Of a stretch of 64,000 nt of DNA, positions 8,752 to 18,475 are shown piece by piece; within the stretch, counting starts at the first letter, position 1; every line of letters begins with the position of its first letter. Origin of the DNA: Halonotius roseus. GTDB lineage: Archaea > Halobacteriota > Halobacteria > Halobacteriales > Haloferacaceae. Where the stretch lies: positions 1 to 64,000 of the forward strand of contig NZ_SESI01000002.1 of the NCBI RefSeq assembly GCF_006861655.1. The letters run 5' to 3'. The notes under the pieces were generated by a model. That model did no database searches. It had not been told where the DNA came from and saw only the letters and a program-made list of their open reading frames with translations. Both the position numbers and the translations under genes were made by a program.

Positions 8752-9285
8752 TTACGGGGTGAATTCCTCTGCTTCGAGGTCGCGTTCCTCGCGGTACTGC
8801 TCGACGAACGCCGCCACATCGAACTCGTGCATCTTCGCCTCAAACTCGGTGAGTGCGCTGGTGTCGTCGGCGTGGCTGACCGCATGTTCCATCAGCTCGA
8901 TAACAAGTTCGACGATGCGCTCATGCAGGGTTCGAGAATCGAAATCAGTGAGCCACAGGAGCGCGAAGCCGACATCCGGCTCCTCGGTCGCATCGTAGGA
9001 GACAACCTGTTCGGGGAACTCTTCGAGGACGATCCCAAGGAGGTGCGGCGTCCCGAACTCCGGCATCTCCTCGCTGGTAGTTTCGATCGCCTCCTGAAGC
9101 ACGTCGACCAGAAACTCCGGGAGAAACCGATCCGGTGGGTGGACGTCCATCACGACGGCATGGGTTGCCCCACAGTCGCAGTCGTACTCGCGCATCCCGA
9201 GATCGAGATCGGTGACGACGACCGACTCGCCGCACGGAAGATCGATCTGCTCGCCGCGATCACCCGGGACGCGTGGTTGGGCCAT
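8752..9285 (-). CDS. Conserved haloarchaeal protein, DUF5815-like
   Basis: A 177-residue acidic, soluble protein conserved across haloarchaea. The N-terminal third carries LPCGE and YDCDCGATHAVVMDVHPP, with a C-x-C-G pair that could bind a metal. The middle (HLLGIVLEEFPEQVVSYD) and the helical C-terminal part (ELVIELMEHAVSHADD) match what I recall of the DUF5815 family. No catalytic function is assigned. The start at 9285 (MAQPRVPG) fits the family better than the ATG two codons earlier. Confidence 0.75.
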   Translation of the reverse strand: MAQPRVPGDRGEQIDLPCGESVVVTDLDLGMREYDCDCGATHAVVMDVHPPDRFLPEFLVDVLQEAIETTSEEMPEFGTPHLLGIVLEEFPEQVVSYDATEEPDVGFALLWLTDFDSRTLHERIVELVIELMEHAVSHADDTSALTEFEAKMHEFDVAAFVEQYREERDLEAEEFTP

Positions 9286-9339
9286 AGACACCGTAGGGGT
9301 GAGGGGCGATTAAATCCCGTGTTATCGCCCCACCAACCG

Positions 9340-9957
9340 TTAGGAGTCAGCCCGCTCGGTATCGGCGTCGTCGACGGCGTCGCTCATGCCGGGGGCGTTG
9401 GCCGGATCGGCGTCGGCGGGCTCGGCGGTTCCGGAGCCGACGTGGAGTTCGCCGTCGCCGTCCTCGACGTACACGTCGTCGGCAAAGCCGGCGATCGCGT
9501 TCTCGTAGGCCGGCTGGTCGCGTTGCTCCGGCGTTTCAGGGGCCTCGGGGATCCCGTCGGCCGGCCGGAACTCGCCGAGTGGGTCGTCGACGGTGATCCC
9601 GTAGCGTTTGAAGAAGTCCTCGTAGCGGCGGAAGTGCTCCTCAAACTCCTCGGCGGGGATCTCCATCATCTCCGTCCAGCCGTGGTTGAAGAAATCGAAA
9701 TTGGCCTGGATGTGGGTGATCTCACGGGCTTGGGCCTCCGGAAACCCGGCTTCGAGGGCCGCGACGTAGGTGTCCATCGTCGCATCGAAGAAGCCATCGA
9801 GGTGGTCGCGGCGATCCTCGCGGGCGTCCTCATCAGCTTTTCCGAGGAAGATGTCGGTGTGCATATCGACGAGCTTGTCGTTGGCGATATCGCCGAGCAC
9901 GGGCGCGGTCAGCGCGTTTTTCGCCGCCCAGTGGCGGAGGTTTTGGCGGATCTTCAT
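9340..9957 (-). CDS. Conserved haloarchaeal protein, DUF6149-like
   Basis: A 205-residue soluble protein, mostly helical, with no membrane segment or signal. The N-terminal MKIRQNLRHWAAKNALTAP and the aromatic stretch IQANFDFFNHGWTEMMEIP are the most conserved-looking parts. The last 45 residues are acidic and low in complexity. Many Glu/His residues in the helical body hint at metal binding, but nothing firm can be said. It is transcribed divergently from the FAD oxidoreductase at 10195. Confidence 0.72.
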   Translation of the reverse strand: MKIRQNLRHWAAKNALTAPVLGDIANDKLVDMHTDIFLGKADEDAREDRRDHLDGFFDATMDTYVAALEAGFPEAQAREITHIQANFDFFNHGWTEMMEIPAEEFEEHFRRYEDFFKRYGITVDDPLGEFRPADGIPEAPETPEQRDQPAYENAIAGFADDVYVEDGDGELHVGSGTAEPADADPANAPGMSDAVDDADTERADS

Positions 9958-10194
9958 CGTAGCTGTTGTTGGGGATGGACAGGCTTGAAGCCCACGGCAC
10001 GGTCGAGCGACCGGTGAGATCGACACGGACAGCCACCCAGGAGCCACAGCGGCGGGATGAAATCGGGCGGAAACCCACCGACGGGACGGATGAAAAACGG
10101 GGGTTTGTCCGGTCGCAGCCCCCCGGCATGGACGGTTGTCAACGGTTCCGCGTCGATAGCAACCTCCTTTACCCCGGATCACGAACGCGGGGGT

Positions 10195-11439
10195 ATGACA
10201 GCATCGTACGTCGTTATCGGTGACGGGATCGCGGGCAGCTCCGCGGCGGAGACGCTCCGGGAGGAGGCCCCGGACGCCGAGATCACCGTCATCACCGAGG
10301 AGGGGGAGGCCCTCTACAACCGGATCCTCATCAAGGAGTACGCCAAGGGCAAGCTCCCCGAGGCGCCGATTTCGATCCACGATGAGAGCTGGTATGCCGA
10401 CCGCGACATCGACCTCCGGCTCAACACCGTCGTCACCAACATCGATCCCGACGACCACACCGTCTCAACCCACGAAGGCGAGACGATCGGCTACGACAAG
10501 CTCCTCGTTGCCACCGGCGGCACGCCAACACAGCTGCCGGTCGACAACAGCGACGCCGACGGGATCCACCACTTCTGGACGTTCCAGGACGCCCGAAAGA
10601 TCCGCGACCACATCGAGGACGCCGACTCGGCAACCATCGTCGGCGCGGGCTTACTCGGCATCGATCTCGCTGCCATCTGTGGCGAACAGGAGGTCGAAGC
10701 GAACTACCTCATGCGCGGGGACTGTTGGTGGCGGTACGCGCTCACCGAGGAGGGCGCGGAGATCATGCACGACGCGATGCGGGAACGCGGCGTCACACCC
10801 GTCTTCCAGAGCGGTGTCGATCACTTCGAAACCGACGATGAGGGCCACGTTGAGGCGACCATCGACCCCAACGGCGAGCGGTTCGACTCCGACTTTGTCG
10901 GTATCGCCATCGGGCTCAACTTCAACATCGAGCTGCTGCAGGATCTCGATATCGAACAGGACAACGGCGTCGTCGTCGACGAGTATATGCGCACCAGCCT
11001 CGACGACATCTTCGCCGCCGGCGACCTGACGCGGTACTACGATACGATTCTCGGCGAATACGCCCAAAATGGCTCGTGGGGGTCGGCCAAGGAGCAGGGC
11101 ACCATCGCCGCGAAAAACATGATCGAGCCCGAAACCGATGGATTCCGCTGGGTGTCGTCGTACTCGATCACCCACTTCGATTTCCCGTTCCTCTCGTTTG
11201 GCCATCCGACGATCGGCGACGAGTACGTCTCGAAAGCCTACGGCGACAACGAGTGGCGGCGCGTCGCCATCAAGGACGGCAAGGTCGTCGGCGGCGTGTT
11301 GATCGGCGATCTCGCCCCCCAGAGCGGCTACAAGGAGCTGATGCGCGAGGAGATCCCGGTCGGCGACCAGACCGAGACACTGCTCAACGAGGAGTTTGAG
11401 GCCGACGACATCGCAGCCGTCCAGGAACAACAGCAGTAA
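10195..11439 (+). CDS. NAD(P)/FAD-dependent oxidoreductase
   Basis: A 414-residue pyridine-nucleotide disulphide-type reductase related to NirB and rubredoxin/ferredoxin reductases. The N-terminal FAD dinucleotide fold is YVVIGDGIAGSSAAE (residues 4-18). The second Rossmann fold, for NAD(P)H, is ATIVGAGLLGIDLA near 145. The FAD-closing motif IFAAGDLTRYYD lies near 275. There are no redox-active CxxC cysteines. Substrate is unknown, and electron transfer to a small redox protein is the usual role. I chose the ATG at 10195 because the upstream in-frame extension is basic and not haloarchaeal in composition. Confidence 0.85.
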   Translation: MTASYVVIGDGIAGSSAAETLREEAPDAEITVITEEGEALYNRILIKEYAKGKLPEAPISIHDESWYADRDIDLRLNTVVTNIDPDDHTVSTHEGETIGYDKLLVATGGTPTQLPVDNSDADGIHHFWTFQDARKIRDHIEDADSATIVGAGLLGIDLAAICGEQEVEANYLMRGDCWWRYALTEEGAEIMHDAMRERGVTPVFQSGVDHFETDDEGHVEATIDPNGERFDSDFVGIAIGLNFNIELLQDLDIEQDNGVVVDEYMRTSLDDIFAAGDLTRYYDTILGEYAQNGSWGSAKEQGTIAAKNMIEPETDGFRWVSSYSITHFDFPFLSFGHPTIGDEYVSKAYGDNEWRRVAIKDGKVVGGVLIGDLAPQSGYKELMREEIPVGDQTETLLNEEFEADDIAAVQEQQQ

Positions 11440-11449
11440 GACGCCGGCC

Positions 11450-11484
11450 GGTCGCCGACCGAAACGAAGCGGTTTTCGGCGACC
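11450..11484 (+). terminator. Stem-loop after the oxidoreductase gene
   Basis: GGTCGCCGA (11450-11458) pairs perfectly with TCGGCGACC (11476-11484) around a 17-nt loop containing TTTT. It sits between the oxidoreductase stop and the next start at 11501. It could be a terminator or a processing site; no long T-tract follows. Confidence 0.35.
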
Positions 11485-11500
11485 GCAAGGTAGCAGGGGT

Positions 11501-11911
11501 ATGGACGGAAGCGGCGATATGACACTGGCCTTCGAACTGGCAGCCCTGCAGTCGTTGGCCGATCCGGGAGCCGTGATCACCGATGCCCGACAGTGGACAG
11601 AGTATGTCGGCGTCGTCAGCGAGAAACCGACCTACGTGGTCACGAACTTCACCCGGAAACACCGGGTTCGCCAGGACTTCTTCTCGGGGCCGCGCGGCGT
11701 CGGCGAGAGCCTCGACAACGTCGCCGACCAGTTCGAGACCGAACGGCACGTCTTTGTCGGGACGAGCGACGACGACAAAGCGATCGCCGACGACGCCGGC
11801 TGGGAGTATCTTCCCCTAGCGGAGGCCGCCGAGGCCGCCGAGTGGGAGCTGGCGTCGGAGTCTGCCGACGAGGAGCTCCTCGAGGGCGAGACCCGCGAGG
11901 ATTGGCCCTAA
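11501..11911 (+). CDS. Conserved haloarchaeal hypothetical protein (DUF7124-like)
   Basis: A 136-residue acidic soluble protein. After a short lead (MDGSGDMTLAFELAALQSL) it shows an alternating beta/alpha pattern (WTEYVGVVSEKPTYVVTNF, HVFVGTSDDDKAIADDAGW). The Glu-rich tail LAEAAEAAEWELA ends in EDWP. No catalytic motif is seen. It may form a pair with the preceding oxidoreductase (62 bp gap, same strand). The start at 11501 avoids a basic upstream extension. Confidence 0.65.
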   Translation: MDGSGDMTLAFELAALQSLADPGAVITDARQWTEYVGVVSEKPTYVVTNFTRKHRVRQDFFSGPRGVGESLDNVADQFETERHVFVGTSDDDKAIADDAGWEYLPLAEAAEAAEWELASESADEELLEGETREDWP

Positions 11912-11977
11912 CGGTCGACACCGACCACAGCCGTCGAGTAAACAGTATTAACACCCCCGACCCGGAAGCCGAGGATA

Positions 11978-13009
11978 ATGCTCGGTGGCCTGTTGCCCGC
12001 GTCGCCGGCGGTCGCCGTCGGGATGATCGTCGTTACAACCGCGGTCATCTGGGTCGGCAGCGGCTGGCTGGAGTCATCCGCCGAACAGCTGTCGGCGCAC
12101 TACGGGCTCCCGCCGGTCGTCCAGGGATCGATCGTCGTCGCCGTCGGCTCAAGCTTTCCGGAGCTTGCCAGCGTCATCTTCACCGCGCTTGCCGGCGTCT
12201 TCGATATGGGCGTCGGCGGGATCGTCGGCTCGGCCATCTTCAACGTCCTCGTCATCCCCGCGGTGGCCGGGCTGGCGGCGACCGGCAACCTCGAAACAAA
12301 CCGGTCGCTGGTCTACAAGGAAGCCCAGTTCTACATGATCGCCGTCTCGGCGTTGGTGATCACCTTCGCCCTCGGCGTGATCTACATTCCGGCCCCCGAA
12401 ACACCGCCGCTTGTCGGGCAGATCACCCGCCCGCTGGCGATGATCCCGCTGTTGCTCTATGGGCTGTACCTCTTCATCCAGTGGCAGGATGTCAGCGAGT
12501 ACACCGGCGATATCGAGCTCAACGATGCGATCGGCCGGCAGTGGGCGACGCTGGCCGGTGGCCTGCTGTTGATCCTCGTCGGCGTCGAACAGCTGGTGAG
12601 TGCTGTCGAGATCCTCACCCACACCTTCGGGATCCCGGAGTTTCTCGCCGGGGTGACGATCATCGCCGCGGTGACGAGCCTGCCGGATACGCTGGTCAGC
12701 GTGCGGGCCGCCCGCGAGGGCAGAGGGCTGACCAGCCTCGGCAACGTTCTGGGCTCGAATACGTTTGATCTCCTGGTGGCGATCCCGATCGGCGTGTTGC
12801 TGCTCGGCACCGTTTCGATCAACTTCGCCGTCGCCGTCCCGATGTTCGGCGTGCTCACGCTGGCGACGGTGCTGTTGTTCGCCTTCCTCCGCACCGATCT
12901 CTCGTTGACGACGCCGGAGGCCTACGCGCTGCTTGTCGCCTACGCCGTGTTCCTCGCGTGGGTGGTGGCGGAGACTGTCGGCGTGCTCAACCTCGTTGCG
13001 GCGACCTAA
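11978..13009 (+). CDS. CaCA-family sodium/calcium exchanger
   Basis: A 343-residue inner-membrane cation exchanger of the CaCA superfamily (YrbG-like) with about ten membrane helices. Both alpha repeats are present: [14 protein letters not shown] with [15 protein letters not shown], and [13 protein letters not shown] with [16 protein letters not shown]. Their acidic and Ser/Asn residues form the ion site. It exchanges Na+ (or H+) for Ca2+ or a similar ion. A second gene of the same family is at 52399; the two share the N-terminal stretch and both alpha-repeat motifs. No signal peptide is needed. Confidence 0.9.
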   Translation: MLGGLLPASPAVAVGMIVVTTAVIWVGSGWLESSAEQLSAHYGLPPVVQGSIVVAVGSSFPELASVIFTALAGVFDMGVGGIVGSAIFNVLVIPAVAGLAATGNLETNRSLVYKEAQFYMIAVSALVITFALGVIYIPAPETPPLVGQITRPLAMIPLLLYGLYLFIQWQDVSEYTGDIELNDAIGRQWATLAGGLLLILVGVEQLVSAVEILTHTFGIPEFLAGVTIIAAVTSLPDTLVSVRAAREGRGLTSLGNVLGSNTFDLLVAIPIGVLLLGTVSINFAVAVPMFGVLTLATVLLFAFLRTDLSLTTPEAYALLVAYAVFLAWVVAETVGVLNLVAAT

Positions 13010-13121
13010 GCACGGTGGGTCGCGTCCGTCCCGCGGCCACGCCACGGTCGTCGCTAACGGTTGTGTCCGACCCATTCAGGGCACCGAAAGTCATAATCAC
13101 ACGACAGCCGTATTCGGGGTA

Positions 13122-14060
13122 ATGAGTCACCAGCTGCCCGATGTGCAGGCCACCCAGCCGGATGTGGCCGTCGGGCTCAGTCAGGTTGGCGTCACAGGTG
13201 TTGAAAAACTGGTCAAGCTCGCACGAAAGGACAAACGCCCGATCGTCCTGATGGCCGAGTTCGACGTGTTCGTCGATCTCCCGGGCGGCCGCAAGGGGAT
13301 CGACATGAGCCGCAACATGGAGGTCATCGACGAGATCCTAGAGGAGACGACCGAGACCGAGGCCTACCGCGTCGAGGACGTCTGCGGGGAGGCCGCCGAA
13401 CGCCTGCTGTCGAAACACGACTACACCTCCACCGCCGAGGTCGAGATGACCGCCGATCTCGTCACCAAAGAACAGACGCCGGCCAGCGGGAAACCGACCC
13501 AAAACACGGCGACGATCATCGCCAGCGCGACCGCGACCGACGACGGCACACACGAGGAGATCGGCGCGGAAGTGACGGGAATGACGGTCTGTCCGTGCTC
13601 ACAGGGGATGTCCGAGTCGAGAGCGCGCGAGAAGCTCCAAGACCTCGATGTCGACCGCGAGACCATCGACGAGTTCCTTGATGCGGTACCCCAGCCCGGC
13701 CACTCCCAGCGCGGTCACGCCACGCTAACGATCACCAGCAACGGCGATCCGGATGTCGATCTCGGCGACATCATCGACATCGCCCGCGACGCGATGAGCG
13801 CGCGGATCTACAACATGGCGAAACGCCCCGACGAGGATCATATGACGTTTGCGGCCCACTCCGACGCCAAGTTCGTCGAGGACTGCGTGCGCGCGCTGGC
13901 GGAGGGTGCGGTCGAGGAGTTCGATCACCTCGCCGACGAGGCGGTCGTCTACATCCGCCAGTCGAACGACGAATCGATCCACCAACACAACGCCCACGCC
14001 GAACGCGAGGTCACGATGGGCCAGCTGCGGGCGGAGCTCAGCGGCACAAGCGATCAATAG
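13122..14060 (+). CDS. mptA: GTP cyclohydrolase, MptA/FolE2 type
   Basis: A 312-residue FolE2-family GTP cyclohydrolase. In archaea, MptA converts GTP to a 7,8-dihydroneopterin 2',3'-cyclic phosphate with Fe(II), starting pterin synthesis (folate and methanopterin-like cofactors, and molybdopterin-independent needs). Typical motifs are present: [18 protein letters not shown] near the N-terminus, the metal-site [10 protein letters not shown] at about 150 and [13 protein letters not shown] at about 190. [11 protein letters not shown] lies near the C-terminus. The start at 13122 gives the standard length. It converges with the TrmB-like gene, whose stop is 2 bp away. Confidence 0.93.
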   Translation: MSHQLPDVQATQPDVAVGLSQVGVTGVEKLVKLARKDKRPIVLMAEFDVFVDLPGGRKGIDMSRNMEVIDEILEETTETEAYRVEDVCGEAAERLLSKHDYTSTAEVEMTADLVTKEQTPASGKPTQNTATIIASATATDDGTHEEIGAEVTGMTVCPCSQGMSESRAREKLQDLDVDRETIDEFLDAVPQPGHSQRGHATLTITSNGDPDVDLGDIIDIARDAMSARIYNMAKRPDEDHMTFAAHSDAKFVEDCVRALAEGAVEEFDHLADEAVVYIRQSNDESIHQHNAHAEREVTMGQLRAELSGTSDQ

Positions 14061-14062
14061 GT

Positions 14063-14878
14063 TCAGTGGTGCTGCGGTAGTTTGAGCGGGTCGGCGTCCT
14101 CCCATCGGGGCTGGAAAACCTCCCGCACGTCGGCCGCGAAGTTGCGATCCTTGAGATCGATCATCGCAAACGCCTGCTCGGGATCCAGCGGGTTCGGCAC
14201 CTCAAGACAGACTTCGACACCGTCGATCATGTTAAACGTGCCATCGACAGCCTCGTGCGTGCGAACCGCGTAGTTGTCGTATTCGCTGAGCCGCGCGTTG
14301 TAGGCCTCGATCGTCGACTCGGGCAGGTTGCAGACAACTGTCGGCGTCAACAACAGCTGGACATCGACGCCGCGCTCTAGGGCGGCTTCCAGCCCGTCGA
14401 CAACGCGGCTGCTCGCACTCCGGAGGTCGAGGCCGGCCGACGGTGATCCCGCAACGATGCGCAGTGATTCATCGGCTGCGTCGATCCGCTCTAAGAGCAG
14501 TTCCAGCGTCTCCTCGGGGCCGACCGCGGCGGTCCAAAACTGGCCGTTGACCGGCGCGGCCGCTTCGAGATCGTCCATCAGCGTGTCGACGGTGTCGGCG
14601 TACTGTTCGGCTTGTTCGTCGAGTTCGCGCTGTTTGGCCTCAAGCAAGCGATCCAACCCAACATCAGGCTCGACGGCGACGTACTTTTTCGGCCGGCTGG
14701 CGGCCTGACTCCGGACGAGGCGGTGCTGTTCGAGCCCGTTGAGCACGTCGTAGATCCGGCCCATCGGCACCTCGCTTTTCCGTGACAACTCCTTTGCGGT
14801 TGTCGGGCCGCTCCGGAGTAACGCCCGGTAGGCGCGAGCTTCGTACTCGGATAGGCCGAGATCACGGAGGCTTGCCAT
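14063..14878 (-). CDS. TrmB-family transcriptional regulator
   Basis: A 271-residue TrmB-type regulator. The N-terminal winged helix (LGLSEYEARAYRALLRSGP, then AKELSRKSEVPMGRIYDVL) is followed by a short coiled coil near residues 80-100. A C-terminal domain (residues 110-270) resembles the phospholipase-D-like effector part of the family (LRIVAGSP...LERGVDVQLLLTP). It lies 74 bp downstream of the last gene of the ABC importer on the same strand and may control that operon in response to its substrate. The effector is unknown. Confidence 0.85.
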   Translation of the reverse strand: MASLRDLGLSEYEARAYRALLRSGPTTAKELSRKSEVPMGRIYDVLNGLEQHRLVRSQAASRPKKYVAVEPDVGLDRLLEAKQRELDEQAEQYADTVDTLMDDLEAAAPVNGQFWTAAVGPEETLELLLERIDAADESLRIVAGSPSAGLDLRSASSRVVDGLEAALERGVDVQLLLTPTVVCNLPESTIEAYNARLSEYDNYAVRTHEAVDGTFNMIDGVEVCLEVPNPLDPEQAFAMIDLKDRNFAADVREVFQPRWEDADPLKLPQHH

Positions 14879-14952
14879 ACACGGCTGTTATCCGTCGGTT
14901 GATAAAAACACACCGGACGTTTATTCGCCGGCGAACGGCTCCGGGTGGCCGC

Positions 14953-15669
14953 TCAGCCGCCGAGGTAGAGCCGGCCGACCTCCTCGTTGTCGAGGAGTTC
15001 GTCGCCGGAGCCGGTGTATTTGATCTCGCCGCTGGCCAACACGAACCCGCGGTCGGCGACCGACAGCCCCTTCTGGGCGTTCTGTTCGACCAACAGTAGC
15101 GTCGTTCCCAGCTCGTTGAGCTGTTCGATCCGCTCGAAGACATCATCGATGAACTTCGGTTCGAGCCCGATGGATGGCTCGTCGAGCAACATTACCTCGG
15201 GATCGACCATCAGCGCGCGGGCGAGTTCGAGCAGCCGCCGCTGGCCGCCCGACAGCGTCCCGGCCTGCTGGTCGCGGATGTCACCGAGGATCGGGAACTC
15301 GTCGTAGAGTTCTTCGGCCCGTTGGGCCGCCTGCTCGTCGTCCTCGAAGACGTAGCCGCCCATGAGCATGTTCTCGTGGACTCTCATGCCGGGGAAGACG
15401 CTGGCGTCCTGGAGGACGTAGCTCATCCCGTTGGCGAGGTTCTCCTGCGGCGAGCGGCCGGTGATCTCACCCCCCCGGAACGAGACCGTTCCGGCCATCA
15501 CGTCGGCGAAGCCGTAGATGCTCTTCATCAACGTCGATTTCCCCGAGCCGTTGGGGCCGATGAGACAGGCGATCTGTTCGTCCTCGATGGCGATGTCGAT
15601 GTCGTGGAGGACGGTCGTGTTGCCGTAGCCGGCGACGACGTTCTCCATTTCGAGGATGGTGTCGGCCAT
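14953..15669 (-). CDS. livF: ABC transporter ATPase, LivF type
   Basis: A 238-residue ATP-binding subunit of a branched-chain amino acid/amide-type importer (HAAT family). Walker A is GPNGSGKST at about residues 38-46, the signature is LSGGQRRLLELARAL at about 138, and Walker B is VMLLDEPSIGLEP at about 160. The H-loop residue seen in LivG is replaced here by LLVEQNAQ, as usual in LivF. It is the last of five ABC genes running from 19744 down to 14953, 2 bp after livG. Confidence 0.9.
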   Translation of the reverse strand: MADTILEMENVVAGYGNTTVLHDIDIAIEDEQIACLIGPNGSGKSTLMKSIYGFADVMAGTVSFRGGEITGRSPQENLANGMSYVLQDASVFPGMRVHENMLMGGYVFEDDEQAAQRAEELYDEFPILGDIRDQQAGTLSGGQRRLLELARALMVDPEVMLLDEPSIGLEPKFIDDVFERIEQLNELGTTLLLVEQNAQKGLSVADRGFVLASGEIKYTGSGDELLDNEEVGRLYLGG

Positions 15670-15671
15670 GA

Positions 15672-16472
15672 TTATTCCCTCCCGAGGTAGGCGTTGATGA
15701 CGCGTTCGTCGTTTTGGATCTCCTCGGGCGTCCCCTCGGCGATGCGCTCGCCGTGGGCGAGGACGTAGATCCGGTCGGCGATCTCCATGACGAAATCCAT
15801 GTTGTGCTCGATGAGGAAGATCGTCGCCTCCTCCTCGTCGTTGGCCGCCCGAATGTACTCGATGAGGTTCTCCAGCATCGAGGGGTTGATCCCGCCGGCC
15901 GGCTCGTCCATCAACAGCAACTCCGGCTCGCTCATCAGGGCCATGACGAACTCGATGAGCTTCTGTTGGCCGAAGCTGAGTCGGCCGGCACGCGTCTCGG
16001 CGAGCCCGCCGAGATCGACGTACTCAAGCAGTTCGTTCGTTCGCGCCAGCAGCGAGTCGTCCGGCCGGCGGAGCAGCCCGCCGATGTCGGCGCCACCCTC
16101 CTGAGCGGCCAACAGGAGGTTCTTTCGGACGCTCATCCCGCCGAAGATCCGGGTCTCCTGGAACATCCGGCCGAGACCCGCACGAGCGATCTTGTACTCC
16201 GGCCAGTCGGTAACGTCCTGGCCCTGCAACGTCACCCGACCCTCGTCGGCGGTGAGCGTGCCAGTAATACAGTTGAATAGCGTCGATTTCCCCGCGCCGT
16301 TGGGGCCGATGAGGCCGACGATCTCGCCCTCGTGAACCTCGACATCAACGCTATCGACGGCGGTGAGGCCGCCGAACCGTTTCGTGATGCCCTCGGTTCG
16401 AAGCACGGCGTCGTCGGCGTTGGCCGTGGCGGCGGTCATTCCTGTGTCGTCGCTGTCAGTTGATTTACTCAT
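15672..16472 (-). CDS. livG: ABC transporter ATPase, LivG type
   Basis: A 266-residue ATP-binding subunit pairing with LivF. It has a 20-residue acidic N-terminal extension before LRTEGITKRFGGLTAVD. Walker A is GPNGAGKST, followed by the LivG-type Q-loop region MFQETRIFGGMSV. The signature is LSFGQQKLIEFVMAL and Walker B is LLLMDEPAGGINP. The start at ATG 16472 overlaps the end of livM by 8 bp; a GTG one codon upstream is also possible. The overlap indicates translational coupling. Confidence 0.9.
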   Translation of the reverse strand: MSKSTDSDDTGMTAATANADDAVLRTEGITKRFGGLTAVDSVDVEVHEGEIVGLIGPNGAGKSTLFNCITGTLTADEGRVTLQGQDVTDWPEYKIARAGLGRMFQETRIFGGMSVRKNLLLAAQEGGADIGGLLRRPDDSLLARTNELLEYVDLGGLAETRAGRLSFGQQKLIEFVMALMSEPELLLMDEPAGGINPSMLENLIEYIRAANDEEEATIFLIEHNMDFVMEIADRIYVLAHGERIAEGTPEEIQNDERVINAYLGRE

Positions 16473-17586
16473 CACGTGTCACCTCCGTGTCGGCGTCGCT
16501 GTCGGCGGCGTCGGTAGTGCTGGCAGCAACGTCGCTGCCGCCGCTGCCGTCGGCCGCGGCGTCGGTCGCGGCCATCCCGCCGCGCTCGTAGTAGTCCATC
16601 TCGTTGGCGTACTCCCGGAGCGTCCCGACGACGCCCTTCGGGAAGCCGATGACGGTCACGATGACGGCGAGTCCGAGCATGACGAGTTGCCAGCCGACGA
16701 AGGCGGTCTCGACGTACTCGATCACGGTGTGGAGGCCGAACGCGCCGATGACCGGGCCGGCGACGGTGCCGGTGCCGCCCATCAGGGCCATCGCGATCAG
16801 TTCGACGTTCCACGCGCCGTTGTAAGCGGTTTGTGGATCGATGAACGTGTTGAACAGGCCGTAGGCTCCGCCGGCGAGTCCGGTGAACAGTGCGGCCAGC
16901 ATCCACGCCGCCGTCTTGTAGTAGGTCGTATTGAACCCCATCGCGGTCGCCTTCCCCTCGTCGTCGCGGATCGCATTCAGGATGAACCCGAACCGGGTCG
17001 ATGAGAGGTAGTAGACGACGATGATCTCGGCGACGAGCACGCCGAGGAAGAAGTAGTAGAAGACGACGCCCGGCGGTACATCGAAGAGGATTTTGCCGCT
17101 TGCGCCACCGGTGATTTCGAGATTGCGGGAGATCTGCTGAGCCGCCAGCAGGACGCCAAGCGTGGCGATAGCGAAGTAGTGGCCCCGCAGCCGCAACACG
17201 ATGAGGCCGATGATCGCCGCGAAGACGGTCGCAAACACGCCGGCGGAGACGACCGCCAGCGGGAACGACACGGCGAAGTCCTTCAGTAGGATCGCGCCCG
17301 TGTAGGCTCCGATCCCGAAGAAGGCCATGTTCCCGAAGCTGGGGTAGCCGGTCTGGCCGCCGACGATATCCCACGACAGCGCGAGGATCGCAAACAGGAA
17401 CATCTCCGAGATGACCGTCATCATGTACCCCTCGCGCAGCCCGAACAGTGGCGGCAACGCGCCGACGACCGCGCTGGCGAGGATGAGCTTCCAGCCGTGA
17501 GCCCCACAGAGATCGAACAGCTGATCGACCCGCTCGGGCGGCAGCACCGACCGCAGCAGGCCGTTGTCGTCGGATTCAGTGCTCAT
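16465..17586 (-). CDS. livM: ABC transporter permease, LivM type
   Basis: A 373-residue permease with about nine membrane helices between residues 30 and 330. Family features include SWDIVGGQTGYPSFGNMAFFGIGAY and the coupling region SSTRFGFILNAIRDDEGKATAMG, which contacts the ATPase. The C-terminal 45 residues are hydrophilic, acidic and Ala/Asp-rich, longer than in bacterial LivM. Overlaps livH by 4 bp (ATGA). Confidence 0.9.
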   Translation of the reverse strand: MSTESDDNGLLRSVLPPERVDQLFDLCGAHGWKLILASAVVGALPPLFGLREGYMMTVISEMFLFAILALSWDIVGGQTGYPSFGNMAFFGIGAYTGAILLKDFAVSFPLAVVSAGVFATVFAAIIGLIVLRLRGHYFAIATLGVLLAAQQISRNLEITGGASGKILFDVPPGVVFYYFFLGVLVAEIIVVYYLSSTRFGFILNAIRDDEGKATAMGFNTTYYKTAAWMLAALFTGLAGGAYGLFNTFIDPQTAYNGAWNVELIAMALMGGTGTVAGPVIGAFGLHTVIEYVETAFVGWQLVMLGLAVIVTVIGFPKGVVGTLREYANEMDYYERGGMAATDAAADGSGGSDVAASTTDAADSDADTEVTRDE

Positions 17587-18470
17587 TCCTCAGCCTCCGT
17601 GCCGAACAGGCCTTGTGGTTTCACGACGAGTAGGACGATCAACAGCGTGAAACTCACCGCGAGCGTCCACCGCGAGGAGACCAACCCGGCGGTTAGCTCC
17701 TCGACGGTTCCGAGCAACAGCCCGCCGGTGAGTGCGCCCGGGATCGAGCCGACGCCGCCGAAGACGACGATGACGAAGCTCTTCAGCGTGTAGATCAACC
17801 CCATCTGCGGCTCGATGTTGAGGATCGTGGCGATGAACGCGCCGGCACCGCCGGCGACCGCCGAGGAGATCCCGAACGTCACCGCTCGGGTGTGCTCGAC
17901 ATCGATCCCGACCAGTGCGGCGGCCTCGGGATTTTGGGAGACCGCTCGGATCGCCCGCCCGGTGCGGGTTCGCTGTAGGAACAGGTAGAGGATCGCCGTC
18001 AGGATGATCGCGCCGAAAAACGCCACCAGCTTCATCTTCGGAACGACGAGCCCGGCGACGATCAGCGACGGGTCGGCAAAGGCGACCTGAATCGACCGCG
18101 GGTTCGCCGTCCACGCCTGAATCGCCAGCTGCTGGATGGCGATACTGATACCGAAGGTGACCAACAGCGTCAGGAAGATGTCGGTACCGATCACCCGCGA
18201 GACCAGCGCGCGCTGGAGCGCGTAGCCGACGACGAACAGCACGACGACGACGACCGGGAGCGTCGCCAGAAACAGCAGCACCGATCCCTCGGCGGTACCG
18301 GTGGCGATACTCAACAGCCAGTAGGCGGTGTAGCCGCCGAGCATCACCATCTCGCCGTGGGCGAGGTTGATGATGTCGACGACGCCCCAGATGAGCGCGA
18401 AGCCGACGGCTACGGCCGCGAACAACGCGCCGACGAGCAGGCCGTTGACCACGAACTGCGCGATGGCCAT
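17583..18470 (-). CDS. livH: ABC transporter permease, LivH type
   Basis: A 295-residue permease of the importer, about eight helices. It carries the LivH hallmarks IINLAHGEMVMLGGYTAYW in the first third and the coupling motif RTRTGRAIRAVSQNPEAAALVG. The glycine-rich C-terminal stretch FGGVGSIPGALTGGLLLG is also typical. It begins 6 bp after the stop of the binding-protein gene, so all five genes form one unit. Confidence 0.92.
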   Translation of the reverse strand: MAIAQFVVNGLLVGALFAAVAVGFALIWGVVDIINLAHGEMVMLGGYTAYWLLSIATGTAEGSVLLFLATLPVVVVVLFVVGYALQRALVSRVIGTDIFLTLLVTFGISIAIQQLAIQAWTANPRSIQVAFADPSLIVAGLVVPKMKLVAFFGAIILTAILYLFLQRTRTGRAIRAVSQNPEAAALVGIDVEHTRAVTFGISSAVAGGAGAFIATILNIEPQMGLIYTLKSFVIVVFGGVGSIPGALTGGLLLGTVEELTAGLVSSRWTLAVSFTLLIVLLVVKPQGLFGTEAEE

Positions 18471-18475
18471 CTGGT